Below are positions 1 to 9,439 of a DNA stretch of 64,000 nucleotides, one piece after another. How positions within the stretch are numbered: position 1 is the stretch's first letter; each line of letters starts with the position of its first letter. The notes under the pieces are model-generated. The model had not been told where the DNA came from. It did no database searches and saw only the letters and a program-made list of their open reading frames with translations. The DNA lies in contig CAMWRW010000005.1 in assembly GCA_947176755.1 (NCBI GenBank), forward strand, positions 1 through 64,000, written 5' to 3'. Made by a program: the position numbers and the translations under genes. The stretch is from an uncultured Porphyromonadaceae bacterium. GTDB taxonomy: Bacteria; Bacteroidota; Bacteroidia; Bacteroidales; Muribaculaceae.

Positions 1-90
1 GCCATCCAACTCTTGACTTCGAATTTGATTAACATTTTTTAAGAGACACTAGTGTAAGATTATAAATATGAGTCAGGGATGGGAGGTGTT

Positions 91-930
91 CTAAAAAGTT
101 ATATTGTCGGGGCTGAGACCTGATTCGCCTGTGGCAGGCATTGACTCGATCAGTTTCATGTCTTCCTCCGATAGTGTGAAATCGAATATGTCAATGTTTG
201 ATTTCATTCTCTCCGGATTGACAGATTTCGGCAAAGGGATAACTCCGAGTTGCACGGCCCATCGCAAGCAAATCTGAGCGACACTTTTCGAATATCGTTC
301 TGCAATCCTTATGAGGAGAGGATCATTCAGAACGCGTGTCCTTCCGAGTGGAGACCAGCCCTCTATAACAATTCCGTATCCTACGCACCAGTTATACACT
401 TCCCTTTGCATCCATCCGGGATGAAACTCTATCTGATTAACCATCGGCAGGATGTCGGCAGTTTCGGAAAGGGCAACCAAATGCTCTTTCATGAAGTTGC
501 TCACCCCTATAGCCCGAGCTCTCCCCTCTTTTAATAACCTTTCAAGCGCACGCCACGTTTCGGCATTTACATTACGCCAATCCTTTTCCCGGGCCTTGTC
601 TGCAGGCCAATGGATAAGATAGAGATCAAGATAGTCAGTTCCCAAACGTCTGAGGCTTTCGTCGAAGGCTCTCAGAGTCGAATCATATCCCCTATCGGTA
701 TTGGCAACTTTTGACGTAAGCAAAATTTCATTTCTCGGAATGACTGATTCCTTTATGGCTTTTCCGACTTGCTCCTCGTTTTTATACATAGCCGCGGTGT
801 CAATCAGACGATAGCCTGCTAAAAGCGCATCCTTTACCACTCGAGTGCCATCTTGTCCCTCGGATACTTTATAAGAGCCAAATCCGACCGCCGGAAGCCC
901 TATTCCGTTTGCCAATATTACATTTTCCAT
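91..930 (-). CDS. Aldo/keto reductase
   Basis: NADPH-dependent oxidoreductase of the aldo/keto reductase superfamily, probably cytosolic, reducing aldehydes or ketones; the physiological substrate cannot be told. Counting from the ATG at 930 (MENVILANG), the catalytic tetrad is complete: Asp44 in IDTA, Tyr49, Lys74 in LTSK and His107 in LIHWP. The GVSNF and PLGRT stretches also fit the family. The length, 279 aa, is usual. An upstream in-frame ATG at 978 would add 16 residues (MGNILFGG...) that do not resemble the family, so 930 is preferred. It is transcribed divergently from the thioredoxin-like lipoprotein gene. Confidence 0.93.
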   Translation of the reverse strand: MENVILANGIGLPAVGFGSYKVSEGQDGTRVVKDALLAGYRLIDTAAMYKNEEQVGKAIKESVIPRNEILLTSKVANTDRGYDSTLRAFDESLRRLGTDYLDLYLIHWPADKAREKDWRNVNAETWRALERLLKEGRARAIGVSNFMKEHLVALSETADILPMVNQIEFHPGWMQREVYNWCVGYGIVIEGWSPLGRTRVLNDPLLIRIAERYSKSVAQICLRWAVQLGVIPLPKSVNPERMKSNIDIFDFTLSEEDMKLIESMPATGESGLSPDNITF

Positions 931-1053
931 CTTCCACAATCTAAAAATCTTATTACCCCCAAAAAGAATATTTCCCATTACCCGAATACATATTCAAAAC
1001 ATAATTCAACTGAATAGTGTTTACTAAATATAATTTAACATTTGTTTGAAAAT

Positions 1054-2175
1054 ATGAAAAAGATTCTTTCCATCGCGGGCGCCGCATTTCTTCTCGCGGC
1101 ATGTTCTTCCGATAAGGGAGATGTGACAATCAATCTTCCTAAAGACTTTCAGGATTCAATCCTTGTGGTCGGTCACATCACGATCGAAAATACAGTGAAA
1201 GCCAAAAGCGCGGACGACATCGTGATTGTTTACGATACTCTGGCTGTCAAGGATGGTGTGGCAAAACTTATGATAAAAGAGTCAGAGCCTGCCTGGTACA
1301 ATATCATTCCTCCCGTAATGGCGAGAATGCAGCCTGAGTTTTATGCACAGGAGGGTGAAAATCTTGTGGTCGATATCTTAAGTTTCAATCCGCTGGATTA
1401 TACCGTGACCGGCTCGGCACTTATGGATGATATAACGGCATTCCGCAAGCAAGTCACCCCGTATCAGATGGAATACATCAATCTGATAAACTCCTCGGAT
1501 TCTATTTCTCCGGAAGTTGCCAATTCATATATTGCTCGATATGATGAGGCTGTAAAGAAATTTGTTGCCGACCATCCGGATAGCCACGCCGTTCCGATGG
1601 CTATTCAGGAACTCAGCGGAGATGACTTCAAAGTCCTGTATGACAATATGACTCCTGAAGCACGCAAATCTATTCTTATGCCTTACGCGCAGTTATATAA
1701 CGAAGACATTGAAGAGATGATGAAGGAACGTGACGCGGAACAGGCACGCAAGGATGAAGTTTCATCCGGCACGATAGCCGCTCCGGATTTCTCACTTCCG
1801 GATCTCGATGGTAAGACGGTAAGACTTTCTGACTTCAAAGGGAAATGGGTTGTCCTTGACTTCTGGGGAAGCTGGTGCGGATGGTGTGTCAAAGGATTTC
1901 CGGCCCTGAAGAAGGCCTATGAAAAGTATGGCGATAAGATTGTGGTGATCGGAATCGATTGCAATGAAACCGAAGATGCGTGGCGTGCCGGCGTTAAGAA
2001 ATATGATCTTCCTTGGATTAATGTTTATAACGGAGAAGACCGTGCGATTTATGAGGCTTACGGAATCACGGGATTCCCAACAAAAGCCATCATCAATCCG
2101 GAGGGAAAATTCGTGGATCTCACCACAGGAGAGGATCCGTCATTCTTCAACCGACTGGCAAAATTTGTAGAATAA
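1054..2175 (+). CDS. TlpA-like thioredoxin-domain lipoprotein
   Basis: Predicted periplasmic membrane-anchored thiol-disulfide oxidoreductase of 373 aa. The N-terminus MKKILSIAGAAFLLAAC is a lipoprotein signal with lipobox Cys17. Residues about 25-235 form an N-terminal region of the kind found in Bacteroidetes DUF4369-like TlpA proteins. A thioredoxin fold follows from about 240, with the active site WCGWC (Cys275, Cys278) and a downstream cis-proline loop (GITGFPT). Family members reduce or exchange disulfides in envelope proteins; the partner here is unknown. The start is set at the ATG at 1054 because the longer frame from 1042 (MFEN) spoils the signal peptide. A terminator follows directly. 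Confidence 0.9.
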   Translation: MKKILSIAGAAFLLAACSSDKGDVTINLPKDFQDSILVVGHITIENTVKAKSADDIVIVYDTLAVKDGVAKLMIKESEPAWYNIIPPVMARMQPEFYAQEGENLVVDILSFNPLDYTVTGSALMDDITAFRKQVTPYQMEYINLINSSDSISPEVANSYIARYDEAVKKFVADHPDSHAVPMAIQELSGDDFKVLYDNMTPEARKSILMPYAQLYNEDIEEMMKERDAEQARKDEVSSGTIAAPDFSLPDLDGKTVRLSDFKGKWVVLDFWGSWCGWCVKGFPALKKAYEKYGDKIVVIGIDCNETEDAWRAGVKKYDLPWINVYNGEDRAIYEAYGITGFPTKAIINPEGKFVDLTTGEDPSFFNRLAKFVE

Positions 2176-2184
2176 TTTTAATTT

Positions 2185-2220
2185 TCGGGAGTTTTCTTAA
2201 TTGGGAAACTCCCGATTTTA
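2185..2220 (+). terminator. Rho-independent terminator after the TlpA-like gene
   Basis: A 10-bp perfect stem (2185-2194 with 2206-2215, TCGGGAGTTT / AAACTCCCGA) is followed by TTTTA, eight bases after the stop codon. Confidence 0.85.
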
Positions 2221-2254
2221 TTATTTAAGTATGTGTTCGAGATTATTTAATGAA

Positions 2255-2277
2255 TTGCCTCATAAATTACGAGGCAA
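2255..2277. other. Small hairpin in the 216-bp intergenic region
   Basis: TTGCCTC (2255-2261) pairs perfectly with GAGGCAA (2271-2277) across a 9-base loop. It lies between the terminator and the next gene; no T-run follows, so its role is unknown. Confidence 0.4.
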
Positions 2278-2391
2278 CCTTTAAAAACCCGGCTTCTGTT
2301 GCTATGGCTCCCCATATCGCCTTCAGCCAAATCTAAAGCTTATCCACATACTTCACAGCTCAATACGATAAATATTTTCTAACGCATACTT

Positions 2392-3021
2392 ATGGCAGAT
2401 AATTATATTGAACGTAAAATGGAGGACTTGCGCTCCGGACGCATGACGCGTATTGTCTCAACCGAAGCCGCTCCGCTGAAAAGAAGGGGGCTGTACTTTA
2501 ACTTTCCTCCTAAAAGGGTGGCCCTTATTGGACACCATCCTTCATATAGCTCTATTGTAAAATTGTTTCTTGATGCCGACTGCAAGGTCGCTTTGCTTGA
2601 TTCAGAGCCTGCAGAATGCCCGGGACGCGCATTCGGGGATAACGTTAGACATTATCCGATAAGTCTTGAAAACAGTAAGCATATTACGCCTGAACTCTCA
2701 CTTGCCGATAATTTTGCCAATCTTTTAAAAAGTTGGAGAGACATTGACATCCTCATTGCTCCCGGAAAGGAAGCGGAAATGATTATGAAAGCGTGGGATG
2801 CGCATCGGGAGCGATTTCCATACGTATTGGATTATAAGAGCAGAGCGATTATTTTGGATAATGATCCGGAGGCAGCTTTCCCGGAAATCTCCGTTGGCGC
2901 ACTCGTGGTTGCAACCAACTTAATAATATTCTCAAATTCGGATACGCAATTATCCGCCCTGATCGGAATGCTTGTGCTTCCTGACAACAGTTTTATTGAC
3001 CGTATGAGATTTGTGGTGTAA
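2392..3021 (+). CDS. Unknown protein with a Rossmann-like segment
   Basis: I do not recognise a named family for this 209-aa protein. It has no signal peptide or membrane segment, so it is probably cytosolic. Residues about 40-75 (KRVALIGHHPSYSSIVKLF followed by DADCKVALLDSEP) look like a beta-alpha-beta unit of a nucleotide-binding fold, but the canonical GxGxxG is absent (GHHPSYS). A later segment (IDILIAPGKEAE) could be a second beta-alpha pair. It stands alone between two terminators. It may be a degenerate short-chain dehydrogenase-like protein, but function cannot be stated. Confidence 0.75.
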   Translation: MADNYIERKMEDLRSGRMTRIVSTEAAPLKRRGLYFNFPPKRVALIGHHPSYSSIVKLFLDADCKVALLDSEPAECPGRAFGDNVRHYPISLENSKHITPELSLADNFANLLKSWRDIDILIAPGKEAEMIMKAWDAHRERFPYVLDYKSRAIILDNDPEAAFPEISVGALVVATNLIIFSNSDTQLSALIGMLVLPDNSFIDRMRFVV

Positions 3022-3040
3022 GGCTCCATCCACTAAAAAA

Positions 3041-3068
3041 CTCCAACCCGAATTGCATCGGATTGGAG
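3041..3068. terminator. Bidirectional terminator between convergent genes
   Basis: The stem is CTCCAA (3041-3046) with TTGGAG (3063-3068), plus an inner stem CCGA/TCGG. On the plus strand it is followed by CTTAAATTTT and on the minus strand by a run of six T. It can therefore end both the unknown gene (+) and the NlpC/P60 gene (-). Confidence 0.8.
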
Positions 3069-3104
3069 CTTAAATTTTATTACAGTTGAAATCTAATATT
3101 GTGA

Positions 3105-3722
3105 TTAATCATTGATAATTCGACGAGCGCCAATATAGCGACCTTCGTAATATCCCTGACATTCATCTATCTTTACGCCCTTGATGCTGGCATGAATGAA
3201 CCGGAATTTTCCGGTTGCGTTATCAGCACTGACCACGATACCGACATGCCCTACATTCTTACCGCTGCTCCGGCTCGTGAAGAAAACGAGATCTCCTTTG
3301 CGGAGAGATTTACGATCAACTTTCACGCCTTCCGTATACTGCGTGCGGGAGCAGGGGCTGAGTGAATATCCGAACTGACGGTAAACATAGCTTGAAAATC
3401 CTGAGCAATCGAATGCTTTGGGTCCTTTCATGCCGCTACGGTAAGGTTTTCCTATATGCTTGTTGGCTTCCTTGAGAAGATCATCGATCATTTTGGAAGA
3501 TTCGGAACTCATTTTATCAAGCACCGCACTCTCACGCTTATCGATATCTTCCTTGAGCATCTTGCCGATCACCGTCGCATCCATGCCTGACTTCTTTACA
3601 TTTGCCAGTTGCTCCCGGTGAATTTTGGAGTGCATGCTTCGCGTCGATTTGGCTTTCTCCGCATTTACTGCAATTACACTTCCTGCTATAACTATGCTTG
3701 CTAAGATTGCTCTAAGGGTCAT
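3105..3722 (-). CDS. NlpC/P60 family peptidoglycan hydrolase (C40)
   Basis: Secreted cell-wall endopeptidase of 205 aa. The first ~21 residues (MTLRAILASIVIAGSVIAVNA) are a signal peptide. A helical, charged stretch follows to about 85, and then the NlpC/P60 domain. The catalytic triad is visible: Cys106 in FDCSGF, His159 in GHVGIV and His177 in FIHAS. Family members cleave D-Glu to diamino-acid bonds in peptide stems. The gene is monocistronic with a well-formed promoter about 85-115 bp upstream and a terminator downstream. Confidence 0.92.
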   Translation of the reverse strand: MTLRAILASIVIAGSVIAVNAEKAKSTRSMHSKIHREQLANVKKSGMDATVIGKMLKEDIDKRESAVLDKMSSESSKMIDDLLKEANKHIGKPYRSGMKGPKAFDCSGFSSYVYRQFGYSLSPCSRTQYTEGVKVDRKSLRKGDLVFFTSRSSGKNVGHVGIVVSADNATGKFRFIHASIKGVKIDECQGYYEGRYIGARRIIND

Positions 3723-3805
3723 TTTGAGATGTAGGTTTTAGATGTCGTTATTTCCCTCCCCTGCCGGAGAGCCTTACAACGACTGAATTTCTATCGTTGA
3801 CGTTG

Positions 3806-3837
3806 CAAATTTAGTTAAAAATTTAATCGCTGACAAA
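3806..3837 (-). promoter_or_regulatory. Promoter of the NlpC/P60 gene
   Basis: Read on the minus strand, TTTG (3837-3834), 20 bp, then TAAATTTG (3813-3806) match the Bacteroidetes -33/-7 consensus. The predicted leader is about 80 nt and contains a 6-bp hairpin CAACGA...TCGTTG. Confidence 0.8.
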
Positions 3838-3932
3838 TCTAACACCGTAAAAATCAATAGCAGAAAACGAATTTAACATTTATTATAGTTTTGCACGTGA
3901 ACCTTTTTCTTGTGCATTCGGTTAATTATTTC

Positions 3933-4664
3933 TTAGAATTTCAAGTAGAATTCCCGACATAACTCCCTGTATTCTTCGGTCGGTAGGCCGTTTTCAATTT
4001 CAAGAACAAGATATGAATTGGAACAGCAAAAATTTGAATATGTGTTAATTGTCTTAACAAATTCAAGCAACGTCCGTTTAGGAGTCAATGACTCCCGACC
4101 TCTTACATCACAGCGTCTCGCCGGAACCAACCCCTCTTTTAATGCCTCACTGACAATAAGTTCGCTTCTTTCATACGGGAGAATTAAAGCTATCCGCCCC
4201 TCCGGCGAAAGCATATTCTTCCCATAATGGAGAAGCGACAAGGGCGACAGAGCTCCTTCGTGGCGAGCGAGCATTCGATCGCTGAGGCCTGCATCCACCC
4301 CGCTGTCGAAATATGGAGGATTGGAGACAATCAAATCATATTCTCCCGATTCATTCATGGATAAAAAATTCTGTTGAAGAATTTCCAATCTGTCTTGCCA
4401 TGGGGATTCAATAAAATTATTGTGGGCCTCTTTCGCAGCTTTTTCTTCAATTTCAACGGCAGTGATAATTGCTGACGGGATGCGTTGTGCGAGCATAAGG
4501 GAAATGATTCCGCAGCCGGCTCCTACATCAAGGACTCTGTTGACATTTTCAACATCCGCCCATGCCCCGAGAAGCACGGCATCAACTCCTATTTTCATGG
4601 AGCTCTCTTCGTGACGGCAATTAAATTTCTTGAAACGAAAGTATCTTTCTTTTTTCTTTCCCAT
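3933..4664 (-). CDS. trmN6: tRNA1(Val) (adenine(37)-N6)-methyltransferase
   Basis: SAM-dependent methyltransferase of 243 aa (YfiC/TrmN6 family), which forms m6A at position 37 of tRNA1(Val). Motif I is DVGAGCG at residues 46-52. The N6-adenine methylase signature NPPY is at 115-118, within LIVSNPPYFDSG. The N-terminal FRFKKFNCRHEESSMKIGVDAVLLGAWA is typical of the family. It is divergent from lon, with 74 bp between start codons. Confidence 0.92.
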   Translation of the reverse strand: MGKKKERYFRFKKFNCRHEESSMKIGVDAVLLGAWADVENVNRVLDVGAGCGIISLMLAQRIPSAIITAVEIEEKAAKEAHNNFIESPWQDRLEILQQNFLSMNESGEYDLIVSNPPYFDSGVDAGLSDRMLARHEGALSPLSLLHYGKNMLSPEGRIALILPYERSELIVSEALKEGLVPARRCDVRGRESLTPKRTLLEFVKTINTYSNFCCSNSYLVLEIENGLPTEEYRELCREFYLKF

Positions 4665-4673
4665 ATTTCTTTA

Positions 4674-4689
4674 AACGACGGAAGTCGTT
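4674..4689. promoter_or_regulatory. Perfect 6-bp inverted repeat with GGAA centre, upstream of lon
   Basis: AACGAC (4674-4679), GGAA, GTCGTT (4684-4689) lies between the divergent trmN6 and lon starts, 20 bp upstream of the lon -7 box. It could be an operator or an RNA hairpin at the trmN6 leader; there is no proof of function. Confidence 0.4.
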
Positions 4690-4708
4690 ATTTTAGCATT
4701 ATTTTTAC

Positions 4709-4716
4709 TAATTTTG
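4709..4716 (+). promoter_or_regulatory. -7 element of lon
   Basis: TAATTTTG matches TAnnTTTG and lies 22 bp upstream of the lon ATG. No clear TTG box is found 20 bp further up. Confidence 0.65.
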
Positions 4717-4738
4717 CAGTTCGTAAATCAGAATCAGG

Positions 4739-7207
4739 ATGACAGATCAGAAAGCAGTTGAAGAACTCCTATCGGATATAGACACAGGCCCCGGGATATA
4801 TAATGAAGTCCCGCAAGAAAATAGGGTTCTCAGAAAAATTGACAATGTACTTATCCTTCCCATTGAGGGAGAAACCTATTTCCCTTATATGCATGTAATG
4901 ATCCATGTCGATATTCCGGAACTCCGGAATGCCGTTATGGAAAGCGTTCGTCTCAGGGAGCCGATATTCATTGTCAACCTTCCGGAACTTACAAACTCGC
5001 AAAGCTCGGAAGAGCAGCCGCAAGATGACCTCGCTATCCTCGAAGGAATGCAGGGTTCTGTCGGGCTTGTAAAGGAAGTGAAACGAGACGACAACGGCGT
5101 TTCTTTTAAGGTTTTCTTTGTAACAGGTTATCAGGCAACTTTGACCGATATTTATGAATGTTCGGGAGGAGCCGATGGAGATATCCCGTTGTTGAGGGGA
5201 AATGTCGTTGAGACTCCTCTCACTTATATCCATCCTAATCCGGAAGTCGAGACGGAGATTCGCAGTCTTGTAAAGGAGAAATTCAATCAGTGCAACAGCT
5301 TCCTTCCTGACGAGCAGATAGAAAAACTTAAAGAGACTCTGAACTCTACGGAGCCCACTTCTCTGAGGTATCTTCATATTATGCTCCAGAACACGTTCAT
5401 GACCAATAATGAACGTCAGGAACTTCTGGATCTGACCAATCTTGAAGAGCGTCGCGAACATTTTCTTCGCATAATCGAGCGGACATCAAAAAGAATTGCC
5501 GTCAGGGAAGAGATTGCCCGGCGCACAAGCGAAGAATTCGGACATCGCCAGCGCGAGGAATTTATCCGCCAGCAGATTCGCACGATGCAGGATGAACTCG
5601 GGGATGCAGCTGACGATGATGAAATAGCTGCATTGAGGGAGAGAGCATCTAAAAAGAATTGGACGGAAGAAACGGCCGCTATTTTTGAAAAGGAGTTGCG
5701 TAAACTTTCCCGTTATAATCCGACAAGTCCGGAATATGCTGTACAGTATACATGGATAGACAATTTCCTATCTCTCCCCTGGCTCAATTATGATGACTCG
5801 GAGATTGATCTCGGGAAGGTAGAGGCAGTGCTTGAGCGGGATCATTATGGTTTGGACAAAGTGAAGGACCGTATCATCGAGCAAATGGCCGTGATGAAAC
5901 TTCGCAAGGATATGAAAGCCCCTGCTATATGTCTTTATGGTCCTCCCGGGGTCGGCAAAACCTCCATCGGGAAATCAATCGCCGAAGCACTGGGAAGGAA
6001 ATATGCGAGAGTGGCTCTGGGCGGAGTACATGATGAAGCTGAAATCCGAGGCCATCGACGCACATATCTCGGAGCGATGCCGGGAAGAATTATGGCCGCT
6101 CTTGAAAAATGCGAATCAGGAAACCCCGTGATTGTTCTTGACGAGATAGATAAAATCGGTAAAGGAATCAAAGGTGATCCTTCAACGGCTCTTCTTGAAG
6201 TGCTTGATCCGGAACAGAACTGCCGCTTTCATGATAATTTTATTGATCATGATTATGACCTGTCAAAAATCCTTTTCATAGCAACGGCAAATGATTTGTC
6301 AGGAATATCCGCTCCCCTGCTCGACCGTCTCGAACTGATTGAGATGGGTTCATACGTTGATGAAGAGAAGATCGAGATCGCACTCCGCCATCTTCTTCCG
6401 AAATCGCTGGAGGAACATGGAATCCCGGACACCGACCTGAGATTTGAACGCGAGGGAGTTCAGGAAATTATCAGCCGATATACGCGTGAAAGCGGAGTTC
6501 GTCAACTTAAACGCAAGATTGATGAATTAATCAGGAAAATCGCCCGACGCAAGGCTACAGGCCAGGAGTTCCCAATTCTGATCGACGCGACAACCGTGAG
6601 AGAATTGCTCGGACGTCCGGAGGTTGATCCTGATGAATATGAAGGAAACGATTTTCCCGGAGTAGTCACGGGTTTGGCATGGACGCGCGTCGGAGGCGAT
6701 ATTCTATATATTGAATCCTCTCTGGCTCCGGGAAAGGGCGATAAGTTGACCTTGACCGGCAACCTTGGCGACGTGATGAAAGAGTCTGCCATGATTGCAA
6801 TGCAATATTTGAAGTCAAACGCAGATTCATTAGGAATACCTGCTGAAAAATTCAGCAAATATGATGTTCATATCCACGTTCCTGAAGGTGCGGTCCCCAA
6901 GGATGGTCCGTCAGCCGGAATAACTATGCTGACTTCTCTTGCAAGTTCTTTCACCGGACGGAAAGTCAAGGAAAGACTTGCCATGACAGGTGAGTTTACT
7001 CTACGTGGCAGGGTTTTACCTGTAGGGGGAATAAAAGAAAAGATCCTGGCCGCGAAAAAAGCCGGGATCCGTGAAATTATTCTTTCTTCGAAAAACAGAA
7101 AGGATATAGAAGATATCAAGCAGGATTATTTAGAGGGATTGAAATTTCATTTCGTAGACAGCGCTTCGGAAGTTCTCGATTTGGCACTTCTCCCTCTTGA
7201 ACGGTGA
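4739..7207 (+). CDS. lon: ATP-dependent protease Lon
   Basis: Cytosolic ATP-dependent serine protease, 822 aa, that degrades misfolded and regulatory proteins. The N-terminal substrate-recognition domain spans about 33-235. A coiled-coil linker follows (about 240-325), then the AAA+ module with Walker A GPPGVGKT at 401-408 and Walker [10 protein letters not shown]. The C-terminal protease domain has the catalytic Ser725 in KDGPSAG and the partner Lys in GGIKEK. The length is normal. The last 61 bp overlap the 3' end of the convergent DEAD-box gene, so no separate terminator fits between them. Confidence 0.97.
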   Translation: MTDQKAVEELLSDIDTGPGIYNEVPQENRVLRKIDNVLILPIEGETYFPYMHVMIHVDIPELRNAVMESVRLREPIFIVNLPELTNSQSSEEQPQDDLAILEGMQGSVGLVKEVKRDDNGVSFKVFFVTGYQATLTDIYECSGGADGDIPLLRGNVVETPLTYIHPNPEVETEIRSLVKEKFNQCNSFLPDEQIEKLKETLNSTEPTSLRYLHIMLQNTFMTNNERQELLDLTNLEERREHFLRIIERTSKRIAVREEIARRTSEEFGHRQREEFIRQQIRTMQDELGDAADDDEIAALRERASKKNWTEETAAIFEKELRKLSRYNPTSPEYAVQYTWIDNFLSLPWLNYDDSEIDLGKVEAVLERDHYGLDKVKDRIIEQMAVMKLRKDMKAPAICLYGPPGVGKTSIGKSIAEALGRKYARVALGGVHDEAEIRGHRRTYLGAMPGRIMAALEKCESGNPVIVLDEIDKIGKGIKGDPSTALLEVLDPEQNCRFHDNFIDHDYDLSKILFIATANDLSGISAPLLDRLELIEMGSYVDEEKIEIALRHLLPKSLEEHGIPDTDLRFEREGVQEIISRYTRESGVRQLKRKIDELIRKIARRKATGQEFPILIDATTVRELLGRPEVDPDEYEGNDFPGVVTGLAWTRVGGDILYIESSLAPGKGDKLTLTGNLGDVMKESAMIAMQYLKSNADSLGIPAEKFSKYDVHIHVPEGAVPKDGPSAGITMLTSLASSFTGRKVKERLAMTGEFTLRGRVLPVGGIKEKILAAKKAGIREIILSSKNRKDIEDIKQDYLEGLKFHFVDSASEVLDLALLPLER

Positions 7208-8559
7208 CGGCCGCGACGCTTTGGAGCCGGCGACTGAACGGAATCGGAATTTTGATTCTGTTTGGTCGCCGCTTCTTTTGCGGGAGCTTTAATTTCCCCC
7301 TGATTGATCTCATCAGGCTTACGACCTCTTGATTTTGCACCGCGTCTGCGCCTCGAGGCACCATGTTGTCTGCGTCCATCCACACCTTTCTCCTTTCTTC
7401 CCTCCGCGGATCTTTCAACGGGACCCTCCCCTATGTCGTCGGGAAGAGGATTCCGGGGAATTGTGTAGTCAAGAAGTTTCTCGATTTTTTTGAGACGGAA
7501 TGCTTCATCAGGAGAAACAAACGTGATTGCCATTCCCTCGCGGTTAGCACGGGCTGTCCGGCCTACGCGATGGACGTAATCTTCGGCTTCTCGGGGCACA
7601 TCGAAATTTATCACCATCTCAATGTCATCAATATCTATTCCGCGAGCGAGAATATCCGTAGCCACAATAATATTGATTTTTCCAGCCTTGAAATCAAGAA
7701 TCACGTTCTCACGCTGATTCTGGTCAAGATCCGAATGCATCTCCGCAATCTTAAGATGCTGACGCTTCAGCTCGCGGGCCAGCATCTTAACTTTCAATTT
7801 AGAGGAGGAGAAAATTATTACGCGACTCGGAGGATAATTGTTAAAAATGTCGTGGAGAATCGGCAGTTTCTGCGGTTCGTAACAGTACGACACCGACTGA
7901 CGGATTTTCTCGGCCGGTTTTGAAACGGCAAGTTTCACCTCGAACGGATCTTTAAGAATTTTAGACGCCATCTGTTGGATTCGCGGAGGCATCGTTGCCG
8001 AGAACATAAGGACCTGCACATTTTTGGGTGTGTGTGAAAAAATCTGCATTATGTCGTCGTAGAATCCCATATCGAGCATCCTGTCGGCTTCGTCGAGAAT
8101 AAAGAATGAAACGTTGGAGAGATCAACGTAACCCATACTGAGATGGGCAAGCAGCCGGCCGGGAGTTGCGACTACCACATCGGCCCCCATTTTGAGACTT
8201 TTGCGTTGCTGTTCGTAAGTATGGCCGTCGGTTCCACCGTAAATAGCGATGCTGCTGACGGGCATGAAATATGCAAAGCCTTGAAGCTGACGATCAATTT
8301 GCTGAGCAAGTTCCCTTGTAGGAGCCATGACTATGCAATTCACGGCATTCTCAGGATAGCCTCCGTCGGCAAGCTTATTGATGATTGGAAGCAGGTAAGC
8401 TGCGGTTTTTCCGGTTCCGGTCTGTGCGCACGCGAGAATATCCCTACCCTCAAGCACGGCAGGAATTGTTTTTTCCTGAATCGGAGTGCATTCATCAAAG
8501 TGCATGTCCCACAATCCGTCGAGCACGTCGTCGTTTGTCAATATCTCATCAAATCTCAT
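7147..8559 (-). CDS. DEAD-box RNA helicase
   Basis: ATP-dependent RNA helicase of 470 aa in the RhlE-like group, acting in ribosome assembly or RNA turnover. From the ATG at 8559 (MRFDEIL), motifs appear in order: Q motif with CTPIQEK, AQTGTGKT (45-52), PTRELAQQ, DEAD, SAT, ARGIDI and HRVGRTAR. A basic, Arg/Lys-rich low-complexity tail of about 90 residues follows the core, as in many cold-shock helicases. An upstream frame to 8619 adds 20 unlikely residues. The last ~20 codons are antisense to the end of lon. Confidence 0.95.
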   Translation of the reverse strand: MRFDEILTNDDVLDGLWDMHFDECTPIQEKTIPAVLEGRDILACAQTGTGKTAAYLLPIINKLADGGYPENAVNCIVMAPTRELAQQIDRQLQGFAYFMPVSSIAIYGGTDGHTYEQQRKSLKMGADVVVATPGRLLAHLSMGYVDLSNVSFFILDEADRMLDMGFYDDIMQIFSHTPKNVQVLMFSATMPPRIQQMASKILKDPFEVKLAVSKPAEKIRQSVSYCYEPQKLPILHDIFNNYPPSRVIIFSSSKLKVKMLARELKRQHLKIAEMHSDLDQNQRENVILDFKAGKINIIVATDILARGIDIDDIEMVINFDVPREAEDYVHRVGRTARANREGMAITFVSPDEAFRLKKIEKLLDYTIPRNPLPDDIGEGPVERSAEGRKEKGVDGRRQHGASRRRRGAKSRGRKPDEINQGEIKAPAKEAATKQNQNSDSVQSPAPKRRGRHRSRGRSAKSRTSEALSTK

Positions 8560-8616
8560 TATTTTATTCTTTATATTATATATGAGAAAGGTCAAAAGGA
8601 GTCCGACCCCGGAGTG

Positions 8617-8648
8617 CAAAATTACACAAATTTAGCCGCTATTTGAAA
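8617..8648 (-). promoter_or_regulatory. Candidate promoter of the DEAD-box gene
   Basis: On the minus strand TTTC, 20 bp, then TAATTTTG (8624-8617) gives one mismatch to the consensus. A second -7-like TAAATTTG lies at 8634-8627. Confidence 0.5.
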
Positions 8649-8826
8649 TTTATAGAATGCTTGCAGTTTAAGCCACTGTAAATGAAGATAATAAACAATA
8701 TCGCAAATATCAGAATGAAAGACTGGGAAAGAAATTTCAAAAAAAAACAGAATTTTCAAAACAATCCGGAAGGTCGTATTGTTTACTTAATGAAAACAGA
8801 AAACAACACAAACAACTTTGATAACA

Positions 8827-9333
8827 ATGAAAGCATCACAATCATTTCAGGAACGTCTAATCGGACTTCAGGGCAACCTTCTTAACTTCGCATACCAGCT
8901 TACAACAAACCGCGAGCAGGCGGAAGACCTTCTTCAAGATACGACTCTCAAGGCTCTCGACAATGAAGATAAGTATGTTGACAATGTCAACTTCAAAGGA
9001 TGGATTTTTACCATTATGCGTAATATCTTCATTAACAATTATCGCCAGTCGGTAAGGAAAGCCACGGTTATTGACCAGACAGAGGATCTCTATCATCTGA
9101 ATATCTCGCAGGATTCAGGTCTTGCAACTCCGGAAGGTTCATACGCTGTTAAAGAAATCAATGTCGCCCTTAACTCCTTCTCTGACGAATACCGCATTCC
9201 TTTTAATCTATTCGTAGCGGGGTACAAGTATAATGAGATTGCAGAAAAGATGAATCTCCCTCTCGGCACAGTTAAAAGCCGTATCTTCTTCGCCCGCAAG
9301 CGTCTTCGCGAACAACTCGCCGATTATAAATAA
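8827..9333 (+). CDS. ECF-type RNA polymerase sigma factor
   Basis: Sigma-70 family factor of the extracytoplasmic-function type, 168 aa from the ATG at 8827. Region 2 is at about 10-80, with LLQDTTLKAL and the -10-recognition helix FKGWIFTIMRNIFINNYR. Region 4 is at about 110-165, with YNEIAEKMNLPLGTVKSRIFFARKRL. The frame opens three codons earlier at a TTG, which is less likely. No anti-sigma gene is adjacent, so it may be the constitutively used stand-alone ECF common in Bacteroidales. No consensus promoter is visible in the 267-bp upstream gap. A strong terminator follows. Confidence 0.93.
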   Translation: MKASQSFQERLIGLQGNLLNFAYQLTTNREQAEDLLQDTTLKALDNEDKYVDNVNFKGWIFTIMRNIFINNYRQSVRKATVIDQTEDLYHLNISQDSGLATPEGSYAVKEINVALNSFSDEYRIPFNLFVAGYKYNEIAEKMNLPLGTVKSRIFFARKRLREQLADYK

Positions 9334-9397
9334 GAAATTATCTCCATCCTCTTCTCCACGAGGATAGAGCAAAAAAGTTTCATTGTTTCAAAGTGCC

Positions 9398-9428
9398 GGA
9401 GGCATCCCTATGGGATGCCTCCAATTTT
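9398..9428. terminator. Strong terminator between sigma factor and glycerate kinase genes
   Basis: A perfect 11-bp stem GGAGGCATCCC (9398-9408) with GGGATGCCTCC (9412-9422) and a 3-base loop is followed by AATTTTT. It sits between convergent genes, so it may serve both. Confidence 0.9.
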
Positions 9429-9439
9429 TCATAACTTCG

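Noticed and set aside
3886-3893. Plus-strand TAGTTTTG between two minus-strand genes
   Set aside because: It matches the -7 consensus but has no TTG box at 20 bp and would transcribe antisense to trmN6; likely chance in AT-rich DNA.
4769-5461. 230-codon frame antisense to lon
   Set aside because: It lies opposite conserved lon sequence; no motif, start signal or promoter.
8682-8885. 67-codon frame upstream of the ECF sigma gene
   Set aside because: Low-complexity Asn/Lys composition from AT-rich DNA; it overlaps the sigma gene start.
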